Source: Neptunitalea chrysea (lineage in GTDB: Bacteria; Bacteroidota; Bacteroidia; Flavobacteriales; Flavobacteriaceae). Taken from it: a stretch of 64,000 nt of DNA. The translations under genes and the position numbers were made by a program. Of the stretch, positions 1 through 9,255 are shown piece after piece. The stretch's first letter is position 1. Every line of letters starts with the position of its first letter. A model generated the notes under the pieces. That model worked only from the letters and a program-made list of their open reading frames with translations. It did not search any database and was not told the DNA's origin. Where the stretch lies: assembly GCF_027924145.1 (NCBI RefSeq), contig NZ_BRVP01000010.1, positions 1 to 64,000 on the forward strand. Reading direction: 5' to 3'.

Positions 1-22
1 ATATTGTATACTTAAAATGTTA

Positions 23-1075
23 TTATTTTACCTCTTTTACTATAAATATATACACTGGAAAGTGGTCACTATATCCTCCTGTATAATTACCATTAGAATA
101 ACTTCTAAACGGATAGCCTTTATATCTTCCCTCTGCCTGAATCAAATATCTTTTATTATAAATATGTGCTTGCCAATATCTAAAAGTACTCATGTCTTTC
201 TTTAACAATTCAGCGGTAAAAATTATCTGATCAAATAAATTCCACCCATCTCTATAGGCTAAAGACCCTAATCCTTTTTTAAGCATAGACTCCATAGGAT
301 TGTAAAGATCTTTACCTTTAGCTTTATCTCTATTTCCTTTTGTTCTTAATATTTTTTTCAAACTAGAATTAGTAGGATCGTCATTAAAGTCACCCGTACT
401 AAAAATCTTACTATGTGGATCGATATCTTGTAAAGAATCAATAATCTTTTTGTTTAAAGCTGCCGCTGCCTCTCTCTTAGATCTACTCTTAGCCTCTCCA
501 CCACTACGAGAAGGCCAATGGTTAACAATAAAATGTAACTGCTCATCATCCATGATACCTGTTACCAATAACTGATCTCTAGTATAATCATTACTTCCAT
601 CAGGGTCTTTTAAATGTAACGGAATATTATCAAAGCTTAACGGTGTAAATACATTCTTCTTATACAACAAAGCTACATCAATCCCTCTCTCATCAGGAGA
701 ATCAAAATGAACTATACCATAATTATAAGGTTTCAATTGTGGATCATTTATCAAATCCTGTAACACTTTTTCGTTCTCAACTTCAGCCAATCCAATCACA
801 TCAGGTGCCGATCCGGTAACATCCTTTCCTATATCAGAAATTACCCGAGCCATATTTTTAATCTTATCATTATAAATCTCCTGAGTCCAATGGTCTTTTC
901 CTTCAGGTGTTCTATCATCATCATATTTATGAGGGTCATTATAGATATCGAACAAGTTCTCTACATTATAAAATGCAATAGTTCTTGGTAAATACGATTT
1001 TTCTTGAGCAGACAGTTTGTATGTTCCTATTATTACCAAACAAAATAAAATTGGTAAAAGCTTTATTCTATTCAT
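23..1075 (-). CDS. Secreted endonuclease/exonuclease/phosphatase (EEP) family protein
   Basis: The 350-residue product starts with a signal peptide ending in SAQ and has EEP-fold motifs: FYNVENLFD near the N-terminus, a central STGDFNDDP, NHWPSRSGG, and the C-terminal SDHFPVYIF with the catalytic Asp-His pair. The family hydrolyses phosphodiesters in nucleic acids or other phosphate esters using a divalent metal. Export to the periplasm or outside suggests use of extracellular DNA, RNA or phosphoesters. An ATG at 1108 is in frame, but a promoter box (TACTTTTG, 1111-1118) sits immediately before it, so the ATG at 1075, directly followed by the signal peptide, is preferred. It is divergent from a TonB receptor and a DUF5689 lipoprotein. 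The fold is clear; the exact substrate is not. Confidence 0.85.
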   Translation of the reverse strand: MNRIKLLPILFCLVIIGTYKLSAQEKSYLPRTIAFYNVENLFDIYNDPHKYDDDRTPEGKDHWTQEIYNDKIKNMARVISDIGKDVTGSAPDVIGLAEVENEKVLQDLINDPQLKPYNYGIVHFDSPDERGIDVALLYKKNVFTPLSFDNIPLHLKDPDGSNDYTRDQLLVTGIMDDEQLHFIVNHWPSRSGGEAKSRSKREAAAALNKKIIDSLQDIDPHSKIFSTGDFNDDPTNSSLKKILRTKGNRDKAKGKDLYNPMESMLKKGLGSLAYRDGWNLFDQIIFTAELLKKDMSTFRYWQAHIYNKRYLIQAEGRYKGYPFRSYSNGNYTGGYSDHFPVYIFIVKEVK

Positions 1076-1110
1076 TACTTCAATTGTTACGTGTATGTTA
1101 TAAAACATAG

Positions 1111-1118
1111 CAAAAGTA
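1111..1118 (-). promoter_or_regulatory. Bacteroidetes -7 promoter box for the EEP gene
   Basis: On the minus strand this reads TACTTTTG, an exact match to TAnnTTTG. It lies 35 bases before the chosen ATG at 1075 and shows that the ATG at 1108 would be at or upstream of the transcript start. No TTG sits 19 bases upstream. Confidence 0.5.
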
Positions 1119-1138
1119 AATAATTCTGTGAATTTTAC

Positions 1139-1146
1139 TACATTTG
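1139..1146 (+). promoter_or_regulatory. Bacteroidetes -7 promoter box for the TonB receptor
   Basis: TACATTTG matches TAnnTTTG and lies about 50 bases before the receptor ATG at 1199. With the minus-strand box at 1111-1118 it forms a compact divergent promoter pair, so both transcription units could be controlled from one region. Confidence 0.5.
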
Positions 1147-1198
1147 CCGCGTTAACATATTTTTATGATTTAACAAAATAATAATTAATAATTTATCT

Positions 1199-4018
1199 AT
1201 GAAGAAAAGACTAGCATTTCTTCTCCTCACTTTATTTACCACCATTGTTTTTGCTCAAAGCGGAGTATTAACCGGTACTGTGGTAGATTCTCAAGGAAAA
1301 GAACCGTTGCCAAGTGTATCAGTAACAGTTGAAGGCACAACTTTATCAGTGTCAACCAATGAAAACGGGACCTTCACTATTAATGATGTACCAACCGGAG
1401 AAGTAGTACTTGTAATTAGTACTGAAGGGTTTCTTGTTAACACTCTTACTATAAAGATGCCTGAGCAAGGACTTGATTTAGGAATGGTATTTTTAGAAAA
1501 AGACCTAAAAGAAGAACAAGCAAACAATTTAATCTCTTTAACAGAAAGTAATCTTACCGATGAAGGTAATGGTGCCGATGTTACCTCTGGTATATTACAG
1601 GCTTCGAGAGATACGTATTTAAATGCTGCTGCATTTGATTTTAGCCCATCTTTCTTTAGGGTTAGGGGATTAAATACCGACCATGGTAAGGTTCTACTTA
1701 ACGGTATTGAAATGAACAAACTTTACAATGGTAGACCCCTTTGGACTAACTGGGGTGGTTTAAACGATGTTACTAGAGATCAAGAATTTAGTAACGGACT
1801 TACTCCTTCAAATTATAGTTTTGGTGGCTTAATTGGTACTACGAATATTAACTTAAGAGCTTCAAAATACAGACCTGGTGTTCGTGTAGCATACTCAAAC
1901 TCTAACAGAAGTTATGCTAACAGAGCTATGGCAACCTATTCGTCTGGATTAATGGAAAGCGGATGGGCTTATACCGTTGCTGCAACCAGAAGATGGGGTA
2001 ATGAAGGGTTTAACCAAGGTACGTTTTACAATGCCAACTCATTCTTTACTGCTGTAGAATATCAGTTTAACGATAAGCATAGCTTAAACTTTACGGCTAT
2101 GTATGCTCCTAACAGAAGAGGTAAATCTTCTCCTAATACTCAGGAAGTTTTCGATTTAAAAGGTATTGATTATAACGAATATTGGGGATACCAAGATGGT
2201 GAAAAACGGAACTCTAGAGTAAAAGATGTTCAAGAGCCAATTTTTATGTTAAACCATTACTGGAACATTAGCGAGAATACTTCTTTAAATACAAACGTAG
2301 CTTATCAATTTGGTAAAATTGGTAATAGTCGTATAGATTATAACGGAAGTAGATTAAATGAAGAAGGTATACCAGTTGGAGGTGGTTCTAACCCAAGTCC
2401 AACATATTACCAAAAATTACCTAGTTTTTGGTTAGGTTTAGATGAAGGACCAAACTATACTAGAGCGTATTTAGCTGAACAAGAATTTCTAAATAACGGA
2501 CAAATTAACTGGAACGATCTATACGCTAGTAATTACAATCATGATGAGCCTTATTCTTCTTATGTTTTATATGAAGACAGAACAGATGATAAATTATTTA
2601 CTGCAAATACAATTTTTAAGTCAGATATCTCTGAAAACATTATTCTTAATGCTTCTGCCACTTACAAGCATTTAAAATCAGAAAACTTCGCAGAAGTTAT
2701 CGATTTACTAGGTGGTAAATATTATTTAGATGTTGACACCTATGCTGAAAGTGGACATATAGAAAATCCTGATGAAAGTGATTATTTAGACGTAATACAA
2801 AACAATTTATTAAACCGTAACAGAACAGTAGCTCAGGGAGATAAATTTAAATACAACTACAACATTTATTCTGATGTAGTTGAAGCGTTTACGCAAGTAC
2901 AATTTAAATACAACAAAGTAGATTTTTATATTGGTTCTAATGTTACGCAAACTACTTACCAAAGAGAAGGGCTATACCAAACAGGTACATTTCTAGATAA
3001 CTCATTAGGTAAAGGAGAAAAATTAACTTTTAACGGTTATGGTGCTAAAGGAGGTTTAACTTATAAAATAACAGGAAGACACCTGTTAGATTTTAATGCA
3101 GGATATATTAAGAGAGCTCCAAACATTAGAAATACCTATTCTAATGCCAGAGAAAATCAAAATATAGTAGATGGCATTAAAGAAGAACTTATTACCTCTT
3201 TTGATTTTTCTTATATTTTGCGTTTACCTAAAGTAAAAGCAAGGTTAACCGGTTACTATAATACTATTGAAGATGCAAGTGAAATTTCTTTCTACTATGC
3301 AGAAGGAGTTTCTTTCTCTACAACAGTACAATCTGACTCTAATGCTTTTATTCAGGAGGTACTAACTGATATTGACACTAGAAACATTGGTGCAGAGATT
3401 GGTATTGAAGCACAAGTAACACCTACCATTAAGTTAAAAGGAGCTGGATCATTTATGGAAAGCGTTTACAAAAACAACCCATCTTTATATTTAACAGATG
3501 ATTCTGGTAACAAATCTCAAACGTATATTTCATACCTTAAAAATTATAAAGTAGCAACAGGACCACAAAGAGCTTTCTCTGCTGGTTTTGAATATAACGA
3601 CCCTGATTACTGGTGGATTGGTGCTACCGCTAATTTCTTCTCTAATGCGTATATTGATGTGAGTCCGCTACCACGTACTTCTAACTTCTATACAAATAAT
3701 GATGGGCAAGTTTATAATGATTATGACGCAACCATTGCAGAAGAATTACTAAAACAAGAGAAGTTTAACTCATATATGACCGTTAATTTAATTGGTGGTA
3801 AATCATGGAGAATTAACTATAAATACTATATTGGCTTTTTTGCCAGTATAAATAACTTATTTAACGAAGAATATAAAACAGGTGGTTTTGAACAAGGACG
3901 TAACGCAAACTACAGAAGTTTGAAAGAAGACAAAGCCAGATCAACACCTATATTCGGTTCTAAGTACTGGTACGGATACGGAACCACTTATTTCTTAAAT
4001 GTTTACTTTAGATTCTAA
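1199..4018 (+). CDS. TonB-dependent receptor with carboxypeptidase-like N-terminal domain
   Basis: The 939-residue outer-membrane receptor has a signal peptide ending FAQ and a carboxypeptidase-regulatory-like beta domain at about 22-105 (LTGTVVDSQGKEPLPSVSV). A plug domain follows at about 120-235 (FRVRGLNTDHGKVLLNGIEM), then a large beta-barrel ending in an aromatic residue (NVYFRF). Receptors of this class bind a nutrient at the surface and import it with energy from TonB-ExbBD. The next gene, 16 bases downstream, encodes a DUF5689 lipoprotein and the divergent gene a secreted EEP enzyme. The set suggests uptake of nucleic acid fragments or phosphoesters, but the ligand is inferred from neighbours only. 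Confidence 0.88.
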   Translation: MKKRLAFLLLTLFTTIVFAQSGVLTGTVVDSQGKEPLPSVSVTVEGTTLSVSTNENGTFTINDVPTGEVVLVISTEGFLVNTLTIKMPEQGLDLGMVFLEKDLKEEQANNLISLTESNLTDEGNGADVTSGILQASRDTYLNAAAFDFSPSFFRVRGLNTDHGKVLLNGIEMNKLYNGRPLWTNWGGLNDVTRDQEFSNGLTPSNYSFGGLIGTTNINLRASKYRPGVRVAYSNSNRSYANRAMATYSSGLMESGWAYTVAATRRWGNEGFNQGTFYNANSFFTAVEYQFNDKHSLNFTAMYAPNRRGKSSPNTQEVFDLKGIDYNEYWGYQDGEKRNSRVKDVQEPIFMLNHYWNISENTSLNTNVAYQFGKIGNSRIDYNGSRLNEEGIPVGGGSNPSPTYYQKLPSFWLGLDEGPNYTRAYLAEQEFLNNGQINWNDLYASNYNHDEPYSSYVLYEDRTDDKLFTANTIFKSDISENIILNASATYKHLKSENFAEVIDLLGGKYYLDVDTYAESGHIENPDESDYLDVIQNNLLNRNRTVAQGDKFKYNYNIYSDVVEAFTQVQFKYNKVDFYIGSNVTQTTYQREGLYQTGTFLDNSLGKGEKLTFNGYGAKGGLTYKITGRHLLDFNAGYIKRAPNIRNTYSNARENQNIVDGIKEELITSFDFSYILRLPKVKARLTGYYNTIEDASEISFYYAEGVSFSTTVQSDSNAFIQEVLTDIDTRNIGAEIGIEAQVTPTIKLKGAGSFMESVYKNNPSLYLTDDSGNKSQTYISYLKNYKVATGPQRAFSAGFEYNDPDYWWIGATANFFSNAYIDVSPLPRTSNFYTNNDGQVYNDYDATIAEELLKQEKFNSYMTVNLIGGKSWRINYKYYIGFFASINNLFNEEYKTGGFEQGRNANYRSLKEDKARSTPIFGSKYWYGYGTTYFLNVYFRF

Positions 4019-4034
4019 ACTCAAAAAAAAAATA

Positions 4035-5387
4035 ATGATGAAAGCAACAAAATTTTTAAAATTATTACTTCCGGCAGTAGTGGTTGCCCTTACTATTGCC
4101 GCTTGTACCGAAGATGGAGATTACACCTTCCCAGAAATTAGTTTATCTGAACCAGAGGTTGACCCTAACATAGATATTAATTTAGTTAAACAAACTAACA
4201 ACGGAGGAGTTGTAGATTTTGCTGATGTAGTTAATAACTACTCAGGCGAATCATTAGTTTTTGAAGGATATGTAGTTTCAAATGATGAAGCTGGTAACTT
4301 TTATAAAACCTTAGTAATTCAAGATCAACCTGAGAATCCAACAGCTGGTATTCAAATTGATATTGATGATGCATCTCTTTATGAATATTACAAACCAGGT
4401 CAAAAAGTATATGTACTTCTTTACGGAGCTAAAGATAACAATGATAACTTATTACCTGCATTAGGTATGGAAGAACAATATGGTGTTTTACACATTGGTG
4501 CAATTGAAGGTACCGAAGTAGCTAGAATTGCTGCTACTGAATATTTATATTACATTAAAAGGTCCACAGAGGTTGCGGATATCGTTCCAACGGTTATCAG
4601 CCATTCTGATTTTGATGATAGCATGATTAACACTTTAGTTCAGTTAGATTATATGCAAATTACAAGTGACGAACTTGGTTCTGCATATGCAAACGCAGGT
4701 GATACGTATAGCGTTAACAGAATGCTTAAAAGCTGTGAAGATAACACCGAAGTAATTTTAAGAAATAGTGGATATTCTTCATTTAAATCACAATTATTCC
4801 CAGAAGGTCAAGGTTCTATAGTTTGTGTATTTAGTAAATATAGCTCAGACTATCAGTTATATATTAGAGATACCGAAGATATCGATTTTACAGACTCTAG
4901 ATGTGACCCTCTTTTTGAAGATTCTTTTGCTGATGGTGCACTTGCTAACTGGACAACTTATAGCGTAACAGGTTCTCCTGAATGGGGCTATAGCTCTTAC
5001 GGAAACAGTAGTGATAGCGCTTACATTTCAGGATACTCTAGTGGGTATATTGAAAACGAAGACTGGTTAATTAGTAACGCTATTGATTTAAGTGCGGTTT
5101 CTACAGCTACTCTATCTTTCCAAAGTGCTAAAAGATATTCTGGTAACGATTTAGAATTATACATGTCTACAGATTATGCAGGTGGTGACCCTAACACTAG
5201 TGGAACATGGACACAATTATCTGCTACCTGGGATACTGATACTTCAACGTGGTACTCATGGACAGATTCTGGAGACATAGACGTTTCTCCGGCTGCAGGT
5301 GGTACTTTATACATTGCATTTAAGTACACCTCTACTACTTCTGAAGGTGCTGCTTATGAAATTGATAATGTAGTTATAGAGGAATAG
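4035..5387 (+). CDS. DUF5689 / choice-of-anchor J lipoprotein, partner of the upstream receptor
   Basis: This 450-residue lipoprotein has signal sequence and lipobox (TIAAC) in its first 25 residues. The N-terminal half, about 40-290, fits DUF5689, an OB-like domain seen beside TonB receptors and nucleases in Flavobacteria. The C-terminal part, about 295-450, fits a choice-of-anchor J beta-sandwich (LFEDSFADGALANWTTY ... YEIDNVVIEE). The frame is open from 3999, inside the receptor gene. The ATG pair at 4035/4038 is chosen because the signal peptide follows directly. It is probably an outer-membrane lipoprotein that binds ligand with the receptor; the exact role is unknown. Confidence 0.8.
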   Translation: MMKATKFLKLLLPAVVVALTIAACTEDGDYTFPEISLSEPEVDPNIDINLVKQTNNGGVVDFADVVNNYSGESLVFEGYVVSNDEAGNFYKTLVIQDQPENPTAGIQIDIDDASLYEYYKPGQKVYVLLYGAKDNNDNLLPALGMEEQYGVLHIGAIEGTEVARIAATEYLYYIKRSTEVADIVPTVISHSDFDDSMINTLVQLDYMQITSDELGSAYANAGDTYSVNRMLKSCEDNTEVILRNSGYSSFKSQLFPEGQGSIVCVFSKYSSDYQLYIRDTEDIDFTDSRCDPLFEDSFADGALANWTTYSVTGSPEWGYSSYGNSSDSAYISGYSSGYIENEDWLISNAIDLSAVSTATLSFQSAKRYSGNDLELYMSTDYAGGDPNTSGTWTQLSATWDTDTSTWYSWTDSGDIDVSPAAGGTLYIAFKYTSTTSEGAAYEIDNVVIEE

Positions 5388-5414
5388 TAAAACTCATATA
5401 TCTTAAAGATATTG

Positions 5415-5446
5415 AAACCCCGCCCATAAGCGGGGTTTCTTATTTT
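5415..5446 (+). terminator. Rho-independent terminator
   Basis: Stem AAACCCCGC (5415-5423) pairs with GCGGGGTTT (5430-5438) around a six-base loop and is followed by CTTATTTT. It ends the receptor-DUF5689 operon. Confidence 0.85.
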
Positions 5447-5480
5447 ACAAACCTTTCATTTGTTAAAGTTTTATTTTTTC

Positions 5481-5543
5481 AACTAAAAAATTAGTTTGAA
5501 CTAAAAAATTAGTTATATTTGAAGTGTAACTAAAAATTTAGTT
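5481..5543 (+). promoter_or_regulatory. Three-copy inverted-repeat operator and promoter of blaI-like gene
   Basis: Three 16-base inverted repeats lie in front of the repressor gene: AACTAAAAAATTAGTT at 5481-5496, the same sequence at 5499-5514, and AACTAAAAATTTAGTT at 5528-5543. The -7 box TATATTTG (5514-5521) sits between copies two and three. Any protein bound here would cover the promoter and the start of the transcript. BlaI/MecI repressors bind such dyads as dimers, so autorepression is the simple reading. Confidence 0.75.
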
Positions 5544-5549
5544 GGTAAA

Positions 5550-5921
5550 ATGAAACAACTTACAAAAGCAGAAGAAGAAATTATGCAGGTACTATGGCAG
5601 CTTGAAAAAGCTACTGTGAATGAAGTTATAGCAACCCTACCCGAACCTAAGCCTAAATACAATACTGTATCCACTATTATACGCATTTTAGAAAGTAAAG
5701 ACTTTGTAGACCATGAACAAGAAGGAAAAGGATATAAATATTTTCCTAGTGTAAAAAAGGCAGATTATAGTAACCAGAGTCTAACCAAACTAGTTGACAA
5801 CTACTTTCAGGGGTCTTTTAAAAGCATGGTATCATTCTTTATGAAGAAAAACGATATTAGCCTGAACGAAATGGAAGAAATCTTAAAAAATGTAGAACAG
5901 GAGGATTCTCTGGAAAAATAA
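5550..5921 (+). CDS. BlaI/MecI/CopY family transcriptional repressor
   Basis: The 123-residue protein is a typical BlaI-family winged-helix repressor. The N-terminal LTKAEEEIMQVLWQLEKATV and KYNTVSTIIRILESKDFV form the DNA-binding domain (about 3-70) and the rest is the dimerisation region. In classical systems the repressor is cleaved after a membrane M56 peptidase senses a signal. Here the gene is followed seven bases later by an M56 gene and preceded by three dyad operators, so the pair is likely autoregulated. No beta-lactamase gene lies nearby, and the inducing signal in Bacteroidetes pairs of this kind is unknown. Confidence 0.92.
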   Translation: MKQLTKAEEEIMQVLWQLEKATVNEVIATLPEPKPKYNTVSTIIRILESKDFVDHEQEGKGYKYFPSVKKADYSNQSLTKLVDNYFQGSFKSMVSFFMKKNDISLNEMEEILKNVEQEDSLEK

Positions 5922-5928
5922 ATTAGCC

Positions 5929-7389
5929 ATGGTACAATATATTATTCTAGTGATAACTTGTCAGGTACTATTTTTAGCTTTATATGATATAGTGTTAAAA
6001 AGAGCTACGTTCTTTAATCAGAATAGAGCGTACTTATTGGTAACCTCTTTTATTTCATTTATTTTACCTTTTATACAAATACAACGTTTTTCTAAACTTA
6101 TACCAGCAACACTTACGATACCTAATATTGTATTAGATACTAACACAGGGGTTACTCAACTTTCAGAGGTTACAGTAACTGCTCACAATACACTTTCTTG
6201 GTATGAGCACATACATTGGTTAGTATGGTTATTTATTATAGGGGTAGTTGTTAGTATCACTCTTTTTATAATAAAGCTCATTAAGCTTTATAAAATTAAG
6301 CATGCAGGCACATCTTTCTCTAAACAAAATTACACAGAGGTAATTGTACCCAAATCATCCTTAGCTTTTTCCTTTTTTAAATACATGTTTTTGGGAGACA
6401 AAGTAAAACAAAAACCGCATGACCACATTATAGCCCATGAAATGGTGCATATACAACAAAAACACAGTGTAGATTTAGTGTACTTTGAGGTATTAAAAGT
6501 CCTGTTGTGGTTTAATCCTTGTATTTATATGTATCAAAAGCGTATTACGGAATTACACGAGTTCATTGCAGATGATAAAACTTCTGTAAACGGCAAAAAA
6601 CAACAATATCAGTGGCTGTTACAAGAAGCCTTTCAAACTGAAAATATATCATTCATCAATCAATTTTTCAATCATTCATTAATCAAAAAACGAATCGTTA
6701 TGTTACAAAAATCAAAATCGAAAAAAGCAGATTTACTGCGCTATGCGCTTATGCTACCAATATTAATTGGTATTACTGTATATGTATCTTCATGTACCAA
6801 AACAGAAGATTATGAGATAGAAGCAGCCCAAAAAACAGAAGTATTAGAGGTTGTAGAAAGTACGCCTGTTACATTACAAGTACAAAGTCTTTATAATTTA
6901 AGTAATGAAGAAACAGAAGCTAAAAATAAGTTAGTAAAAGATCTTATTGAGGGTTACTATTCTGAAATAACCATTATAGATGCATCTGGAAACAAATTTA
7001 CTATCAATAGTTCTACAATAGCTAAAACAGAAAAAACTGTAGATGTACCTTTTACAATGGTAGCAGAAAAACCTATGTTCTCCGGTTGCGAAAGTGCTAA
7101 TTATAAATCAGAATGCTTTAAAGAAAAACTGGATGAACATGTACGCAATACATTCCGATATCCGGCAGATGCACAGGCTCGTAAAGTACAGGGCAGAGTA
7201 TACATTAACTTTAGAATTAACACCGACGGTTCTGTAACCATTATAGGTATTCGCGGACCCGACAAATCTCTTGAACAAGAAGCACAACGTATTATAGAGG
7301 CATTGCCTACCTTTATTCCAGGTAAAAATATTAGCGGCGAAGCGGTTAGCGTAACCTTTGCTTACCCAATAGTATTTAAACTAATATAA
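5929..7389 (+). CDS. BlaR1-like M56 membrane metallopeptidase fused to a TonB C-terminal domain
   Basis: The 486-residue protein has N-terminal membrane segments (about 2-22, 35-50, 98-118) and an M56 zinc-protease domain with HEMVH (His170, Glu171, His174) and a downstream Glu near 211 (ELHEFIADD). Another membrane segment lies at about 270-288. A periplasmic TonB-type C-terminal domain occupies about 385-486 (VYINFRINTDGSV ... FAYPIVFKLI). M56 proteins sense a signal and trigger cleavage of the partner repressor encoded just upstream. The TonB-like domain is a common Bacteroidetes addition and could contact an outer-membrane protein. All zinc-binding residues seem present. Confidence 0.88.
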   Translation: MVQYIILVITCQVLFLALYDIVLKRATFFNQNRAYLLVTSFISFILPFIQIQRFSKLIPATLTIPNIVLDTNTGVTQLSEVTVTAHNTLSWYEHIHWLVWLFIIGVVVSITLFIIKLIKLYKIKHAGTSFSKQNYTEVIVPKSSLAFSFFKYMFLGDKVKQKPHDHIIAHEMVHIQQKHSVDLVYFEVLKVLLWFNPCIYMYQKRITELHEFIADDKTSVNGKKQQYQWLLQEAFQTENISFINQFFNHSLIKKRIVMLQKSKSKKADLLRYALMLPILIGITVYVSSCTKTEDYEIEAAQKTEVLEVVESTPVTLQVQSLYNLSNEETEAKNKLVKDLIEGYYSEITIIDASGNKFTINSSTIAKTEKTVDVPFTMVAEKPMFSGCESANYKSECFKEKLDEHVRNTFRYPADAQARKVQGRVYINFRINTDGSVTIIGIRGPDKSLEQEAQRIIEALPTFIPGKNISGEAVSVTFAYPIVFKLI

Positions 7390-7599
7390 CCATATAGTTA
7401 ATAAAAAAATGAGTCTCCTTAATACAACCGAGGCATTTACTTTTATAAACTGGTAGATATTAAACAGTTCATACAAAAAATACGTAGTTAGAAAAAAAGA
7501 AGATGGTTACACTATTTCTAGCTAAGTTTTATAATTTACAATAAATACATTGTACTACAAAACATAGCAATCACTAGACATAATTCCATCAACATTACT

Positions 7600-8733
7600 A
7601 TGAAAAAATATATATTCACCATTATTGCCCTGCTATCTATTTATATAGTATCTGCCCAAAAAACAAAGGCCGATAAGTTTTATCAACTAGGTAATTATAC
7701 CAGAGCTATTAAAGCCTATAGTGCAGATACTACCAAGGCTTATAACCAGAAAATGATAGCTAAATCATATCATAACCTAGAGAATTACGATATGGCAATA
7801 GCCCATTATAAAAAGGCTATTGTTATTGATAGCACTATACAACTACAAAAATTTGAACTGGCTAAAATCTATTTTCAAGTAAAACAGTTTGAAACCTCGG
7901 CTAATTTATATAATAAGCTTATTGAACAAGATTCTATTAATCCTACATTCTATTTTAATTTAGGGCTAGTGTACGACCACATGGGTAAAAAACCGCTAGC
8001 TTATGCTAATTACGAGAAAGCCTACGAGGTAGATTCTAATTATCTAAAAGCAAGTTATAAACTTGCCACTGCAGCACTGTTAAATCATAGATACGAACAC
8101 TGTAAAGAACTTATAGAAAAAGGGTTAGCCATAAACCCTAACAACTTAGACTTTATAAACTTATATGCTGTTTATAACTACGACTTGTCTCATTACGAAG
8201 AGGCTATAAAATACTTTAAAATATTAATAAATAATAAGCAAACCTCTGCTACTATATATAGACGTTTAGGTATCTGTTATTACAATTCTAATATGTACAT
8301 TGAAGCCTCTAAAGCTTTTGAGCAACAAAAGATAAGAGAACCTAGGAATCCTGAAGTTTATAATTACTTAGGATTATGCTATAATAAAATTGGTGATTAT
8401 GAAAAGGCTCTAGAAAATCTAAACAAAGCTGTTATACTTAAAACATTAACATTTGAGGAAGAATACGAAGCATTAGCATTTTGCTATCAGCAAATGAAAG
8501 ATTATAAGCAAGCCCTTAAATATTATGAACTAACACTTAAAGAGAATCCCAAAAAGTATATTCTTCATTATAAAATAGCCATTACAGCAGATAAGTGCTA
8601 TACAGATCCTAAAAAGGTACTTCCTTATTACGAAAAAGCAGATCATCACTTTGCAGGCAACAATATGTTTAAACGAATGATTACTAAAAGGTTGAAAGAG
8701 TTAAACGCCGAAATTGTAGCCAACACCCCTTAG
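7600..8733 (+). CDS. Exported tetratricopeptide-repeat protein
   Basis: The 377-residue product has a signal peptide (MKKYIFTIIALLSIYIVSAQ) followed by about nine TPR units spanning roughly 25-350, with recurring patterns such as FYFNLGLVYDHMGKKPLAYANYEKAYEVD. TPR arrays act as protein-protein docking scaffolds. It lies 210 bases after the M56 gene on the same strand, and the small lipoprotein gene follows 45 bases later. It may belong to the same response, but nothing in the sequence proves it, and the partner is unknown. Confidence 0.8.
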   Translation: MKKYIFTIIALLSIYIVSAQKTKADKFYQLGNYTRAIKAYSADTTKAYNQKMIAKSYHNLENYDMAIAHYKKAIVIDSTIQLQKFELAKIYFQVKQFETSANLYNKLIEQDSINPTFYFNLGLVYDHMGKKPLAYANYEKAYEVDSNYLKASYKLATAALLNHRYEHCKELIEKGLAINPNNLDFINLYAVYNYDLSHYEEAIKYFKILINNKQTSATIYRRLGICYYNSNMYIEASKAFEQQKIREPRNPEVYNYLGLCYNKIGDYEKALENLNKAVILKTLTFEEEYEALAFCYQQMKDYKQALKYYELTLKENPKKYILHYKIAITADKCYTDPKKVLPYYEKADHHFAGNNMFKRMITKRLKELNAEIVANTP

Positions 8734-8750
8734 TTTTCAGTAAAAAATTG

Positions 8751-8758
8751 TATTTTCG
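8751..8758 (+). promoter_or_regulatory. Possible -7 promoter box
   Basis: TATTTTCG differs from TAnnTTTG at one position and lies 20 bases before the lipoprotein ATG at 8779. It could give that gene its own transcript. Confidence 0.25.
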
Positions 8759-8778
8759 GTATCTACTGAAGATGCATA

Positions 8779-9255
8779 ATGAAGGAATTTAGCGCCATAT
8801 TGATGTTACTATTTTGTTGCTCTTGCCAATGGGTACAGAAAGACAATATTTCTGAAACCGAACTGGTTAAGAAAAAAATGGCAGAAATTAATATGAATGA
8901 GGTAGATGTATATCCATTATTTGAAGATTGTGACGAAACTTCTAATAAACAACTTCAAAAAATATGCTTTGAAGACCACTTAAGAACACTATTTAACGAC
9001 CTATTAGCGGCTCATAAATTTACTGTTGAAGAAGATATTAACGATACTATTTACCTTTATTTTGTGGTAGACAATACCGGGAAAATTCAATACAGGCGTA
9101 CTGAAAAAAATAGTAAACTAAACTTACTATTACCAAACATAGATAGCTTACTTGAAGCCCAAACAAAAGAATTACCTACTATCTATCCGGCACAAAAACA
9201 AGGTATTAAAGTAGCCTCAAAATGTAAGTTACCTATCATCATTAATTCTCACTAA
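8779..9255 (+). CDS. Small lipoprotein resembling the periplasmic part of TonB/M56 proteins
   Basis: The 158-residue product has a short signal sequence with cysteines at a lipobox-like site (LLFCCSC). The stretch YPLFEDCDETSNKQLQKICFEDHL resembles the segment PMFSGCESANYKSECFKEKL of the M56-TonB protein encoded at 5929, with two conserved cysteines. This suggests a stand-alone relative of the TonB-like C-terminal domain; the following IYLYFVVDNTGKI fits the first strands of that fold. Its 3' end overlaps the convergent gene by four bases. The function is not known. Confidence 0.65.
   Translation: MKEFSAILMLLFCCSCQWVQKDNISETELVKKKMAEINMNEVDVYPLFEDCDETSNKQLQKICFEDHLRTLFNDLLAAHKFTVEEDINDTIYLYFVVDNTGKIQYRRTEKNSKLNLLLPNIDSLLEAQTKELPTIYPAQKQGIKVASKCKLPIIINSH

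Noticed and set aside
1291-1719. Open frame antisense to the first TonB receptor
   Set aside because: No start context, promoter or motif; a shadow of the strongly coding plus strand.
5550-7389. Beta-lactam resistance cassette
   Set aside because: Only the repressor and M56 peptidase are present; no beta-lactamase gene lies nearby, and such pairs in Bacteroidetes often control other genes.
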